From assembly GCA_900315205.1 (NCBI GenBank), contig OMYF01000012.1, positions 1 to 64,000 on the forward strand: 64,000 nt of DNA. The letters run 5' to 3'. This DNA is from an uncultured Acidaminococcus sp. GTDB lineage: Bacteria; Bacillota; Negativicutes; Acidaminococcales; Acidaminococcaceae. This document shows, one piece after another, positions 61,829-64,000 of this stretch (its first letter is position 1; every line of letters starts with the position of its first letter). Both the position numbers and the translations under genes were made by a program. The notes beneath the pieces were generated by a model that was not told the DNA's origin, did not search any database, and saw only the letters and a list, made by a program, of their open reading frames with translations.

Positions 61829-62578
61829 ATGGAGACACAGCTTGCAAGGCCTGCTTTCCTGCAGTCGGACGGACCGGTCCTGCTGCAGGGCGCCATGGAT
61901 ATGGAAATCCGTCCCTATGTGGAGGCCCTTCAGGATCCGGTCAAAACGGTCCTGGGTGACTTTGTCTTCTGGCAGGGACGCCTGGGACGGCAGCGCGCCG
62001 TCCTTTCACGGACCGGCATCGGGACAGCTGCAGCGGCTGCTGCTACAGCTCTCGGCTGCCAGGTCTTCCGGCCGGCCGCGATCCTGAACCAGGGATCAGC
62101 CGGGGGATACGGCCTTAAGGCCCGGGTCGGGGATCTGGTGATCGGGACTTCCGTGTACAACGGGAACGCGGTCTTTACGGATAAGGAAGGAGTCCGCTAT
62201 CTCGATCTGGGACGTCTGGAACACGAAACGGCAGCCGCAGCTGTTTTCCCTGCAAAGCCGCCGCTCCTCGAACCGGATGCTGCCATGACCCGCTGGCTCT
62301 TCGCGGGGCTTTCCGCATATGCAGGGCGGGTCTCTCAGGGAGTCATCGCTTCGTCCGATCAGTGGAATGACGATCCGGATCTGATTGCCCGGCGGGAGGC
62401 ACTGACGGGAGCGCTCTGCGAGGAAATGGAGGCTGCCGCTGTGGTGATGACGGCAGCGCGTTTTGGTGTGCCCTGCGGACTCGTCCGGGTGCTGTCCAAC
62501 AATAACAGGACCGGACAGCCTTTTGATCCCGCGGTCTGCGGGAAGCTGGCCGCAGCTGTCTGCCGCCTCTTTGCCTGA
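61829..62578 (+). CDS. Nucleosidase of the MTAN / futalosine-hydrolase superfamily
   Basis: A 249-residue PNP/UDP-family nucleosidase. GAMDMEI near the start gives the Glu of MTAN, NQGSAGGYGLKARVGDLVIG is the family core, and EEMEAAAVVMTAA carries the base-binding Glu. The final catalytic residue, Asp in the ISD motif of MTA/SAH nucleosidases, is replaced: here the motif reads VRVLSNNNRTG. Asn at this site suits 6-oxopurine substrates, as in futalosine hydrolase, so substrate is uncertain. GGAGTGA precedes the ATG, six bases after the SIMPL stop. Confidence 0.82.
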   Translation: METQLARPAFLQSDGPVLLQGAMDMEIRPYVEALQDPVKTVLGDFVFWQGRLGRQRAVLSRTGIGTAAAAAATALGCQVFRPAAILNQGSAGGYGLKARVGDLVIGTSVYNGNAVFTDKEGVRYLDLGRLEHETAAAAVFPAKPPLLEPDAAMTRWLFAGLSAYAGRVSQGVIASSDQWNDDPDLIARREALTGALCEEMEAAAVVMTAARFGVPCGLVRVLSNNNRTGQPFDPAVCGKLAAAVCRLFA

Positions 62579-62638
62579 GACAGGGATACGCAGGGGGAGC
62601 CTTTTGTTTTTCTTTCTTTACGAAAACAGTATAAAAAC

Positions 62639-62674
62639 ACACGGGGCTGCCGCAATCATGCGGCAGCCCCGTGT
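62639..62674. terminator. Terminator between nucleosidase and purC
   Basis: A perfect 16-bp stem ACACGGGGCTGCCGCA / TGCGGCAGCCCCGTGT, with a T-run on the minus strand; main terminator of purC. Confidence 0.92.
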
Positions 62675-62690
62675 GCTGTGCCGGAACGGT

Positions 62691-63566
62691 TCAGGCACCG
62701 AATTTTTTGCCCGTCAGTTTTTCAAAGGCTTCTTTATATTTTTCAATCGTCTTGTCGATGATGTCCTGAGGCAGCAGATAGTCACTGTCCGGATTGGCCA
62801 GCAGCCAGTTGCGGACGAACTGCTTGTCGTAGGAAGGCTGGTCGTGACCGACTTCGTAGCCTTCCAGCGGCCAGAAACGGGAGCTGTCCGGTGTCAGCAT
62901 CTCATCGCCCAGGATCACCTTGCCATTTTCATCCAGACCAAATTCGAATTTCGTGTCAGCGATGATGATCCCTCTCGTATAGGCATAATCCGCACACTTC
63001 TTATAGAGAGCGATCGTGGCATCCTTGATGGCTTTGGTGTATTCCGCACCGTGGCCGGGGAAGATCTTTTCCAGGAAATCCACACACTGATCCACGGAAA
63101 TGTTTTCATCGTGGTCGCCCAGTTCCGCTTTGGTGCTCGGCGTAAAAAGCGGTTCGGGCAGCTTCTGGCACTGCTTCAGGCCGGCCGGCATGGCCATGCC
63201 GTTGACGGTGCCGTTTTTCTTGTAGGATTCCCAGCCGCTGCCGGTGATATACCCGCGGACGATGCACTCCACAGGAATCATGTTGAGCTTGCGGCATTTC
63301 ATGCTTTTGCCCACAAATTCCGGAGAACGGAAGAATTCGGGCATATCGGCGGGGTCGACAGAGATCATATGGTTGGGGATCACGTCCTTCGTGAAGTCGA
63401 ACCAGAACTTGGACAGCTGCGTCAGGACAGCTCCCTTGTCAGTGATGGTGTTCTTGAGAATATGATCGAAGGCAGAAATCCTGTCGGACGCAACCATGAT
63501 CAGGCTGTCACCGATATCATAAACTTCCCGGACCTTTCCCGATTTAAAAGGCTTGTATTCCTGCAT
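62691..63566 (-). CDS. purC: SAICAR synthetase PurC
   Basis: A 291-residue phosphoribosylaminoimidazole-succinocarboxamide synthase of purine synthesis. Motifs: KVREVYDIGDSLIMVASDRISAFDHIL at the start (ATP site), IPVECIVRGYITGSGWESYKKNG, IIIADTKFEFGLDENGKVILGDEMLTPDSSRFW and SYDKQFVRNWL. It is the longer eukaryote-like form found in many anaerobes. It stands alone, with TCGACA/TATGAT promoter boxes (63602-63630) and AAGGAGG. Confidence 0.97.
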   Translation of the reverse strand: MQEYKPFKSGKVREVYDIGDSLIMVASDRISAFDHILKNTITDKGAVLTQLSKFWFDFTKDVIPNHMISVDPADMPEFFRSPEFVGKSMKCRKLNMIPVECIVRGYITGSGWESYKKNGTVNGMAMPAGLKQCQKLPEPLFTPSTKAELGDHDENISVDQCVDFLEKIFPGHGAEYTKAIKDATIALYKKCADYAYTRGIIIADTKFEFGLDENGKVILGDEMLTPDSSRFWPLEGYEVGHDQPSYDKQFVRNWLLANPDSDYLLPQDIIDKTIEKYKEAFEKLTGKKFGA

Positions 63567-63601
63567 AGTACATCCTCCTTAGATGCTTTTTTTGTCTTTC
63601 T

Positions 63602-63630
63602 ATCATATCACAAGACCATTTCCTTGTCGA
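63602..63630 (-). promoter_or_regulatory. purC promoter
   Basis: On the minus strand TCGACA (63625-63630), 17 bases, TATGAT (63602-63607). Confidence 0.6.
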
Positions 63631-63783
63631 ATAAAACAGCAGCGGCAGATTGGAATGTTAGGCCTCTCCGGGATCCGGCCCGGCCTGTGAAAAGAGGTTA
63701 GAGTTTCGTAATGATGTCTGTTATAATGATAGCAGCCCCGGTGCTGAATATTTGACGTTATTTCAAACAATGTTCACGTTCCA

Positions 63784-63812
63784 TTGAACGGGCACGGGGG
63801 ATATCGTATAAT
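63784..63812 (+). promoter_or_regulatory. Promoter of the ACT-domain gene
   Basis: TTGAAC (63784-63789), 17 bases, TATAAT (63807-63812). A further TATAAT lies at 63722-63727. Confidence 0.7.
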
Positions 63813-63846
63813 GAAAAAGAAGTCTACTGCAGGAAGGATGGGTATT

Positions 63847-64000
63847 ATGCGTATCGTCATGACAATTGTCGGGCTTGATAAAGTGGGTATCATTGCCAGA
63901 GCCAGCGCACTGCTTTCAGAAAATCAGGTCAACATCCTGAACATCAATCAGAACATCACGGATGAATTCTTTAACATGGTGCTGATCGGGGATATGGCAA
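63847..64000 (+). CDS. ACT domain protein, 5' part (runs off the window)
   Basis: Fifty-one codons are visible from the ATG at 63847, behind a GGAAGG site. The sequence opens MRIVMTIVGLDKVGIIARAS and continues ALLSENQVNILNINQNITDEFFNMVLIGDMA, the start of a GcvR/UPF0237-type ACT domain (beta strand, G-xDxxGI turn, helix). The gene continues beyond 64000, so total length and any second domain are unknown. ACT domains bind amino acids; in this small-protein class the ligand is unknown. Confidence 0.88.
   Translation, partial: MRIVMTIVGLDKVGIIARASALLSENQVNILNINQNITDEFFNMVLIGDMA

Overview
The window reads as chromosomal DNA of a diderm, anaerobic Firmicute of the class Negativicutes, most likely an Acidaminococcaceae member (Acidaminococcus-like; a family-level inference, not a species call). 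The reasons are a mix of Firmicute traits (T-box leaders, NiaR, CsoR, PcrA, AGGAGG-type ribosome sites, many GTG/TTG starts) with outer-membrane traits (a YadA-type trimeric autotransporter, an OmpH/Skp-like chaperone) and an anaerobic amino-acid/organic-acid metabolism (aspartase, 5-oxoprolinase, a Na+-translocating decarboxylase beta subunit, Feo iron uptake, a two-gene SufCB system). I see no phage, IS element, CRISPR array, rRNA or tRNA gene.

Layout. 0.4-3.4 kb: a minus-strand ferrous-iron operon (feoA-feoA-feoB-small Cys-rich protein). 3.5-14.2 kb: DUF368 lipid-carrier translocase, methionine aminopeptidase, nitroreductase, YbjN-like protein, aspartase, NiaR, a secreted protein, a DUF6282 hydrolase, a YjdF-like membrane protein, a small basic protein, a LysR regulator and CrcB. 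14.2-24.7 kb: RraA-like protein, an unknown membrane-anchored protein, a purine permease, a TtcA-like protein, pcrA-ligA and a DnaQ-like exonuclease. 24.9-33.2 kb: CstA, a leucine-type T-box in front of a 2-hydroxyacid dehydrogenase, the pxpABC cluster and a MATE exporter with a terminator in its leader. 33.4-37.5 kb: TauE/SafE, SufCB and PhoH. 37.8-44.8 kb: one 2329-residue trimeric autotransporter. 45.5-48.7 kb: a lipoate cluster (ligase, free-standing lipoyl domain, LipA, second ligase). 48.7-54.3 kb: OadB plus a 40-residue OadG-like subunit, divergent from a flavin hydroxyacid dehydrogenase-KtrB-KtrA-TrmH run. 54.3-64 kb: isoleucine T-box and ileS, csoR-copZ, OmpH, a thioredoxin/reductase/Rrf2 operon with a large palindrome over its promoter, a SIMPL-domain protein with a nucleosidase, purC and the start of an ACT-domain protein.

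How it fits together. Iron enters by Feo and can feed SufCB and the radical-SAM enzyme LipA; the lipoate cluster equips lipoyl carriers; aspartase, 5-oxoprolinase, CstA, OadB and the hydroxyacid enzymes handle small acids and amino acids. The most interesting observations are the leucine T-box controlling an L-2-hydroxyisocaproate-dehydrogenase-like gene, the free-standing lipoyl domain inside a lipoate-assembly cluster, the leaders of oadB and the MATE gene that contain their own terminators, a family of intergenic hairpins with a conserved YTGC loop, the 28-base-plus palindrome over the trx-rrf2 promoter, and the periplasmic coiled coil added after the autotransporter barrel.
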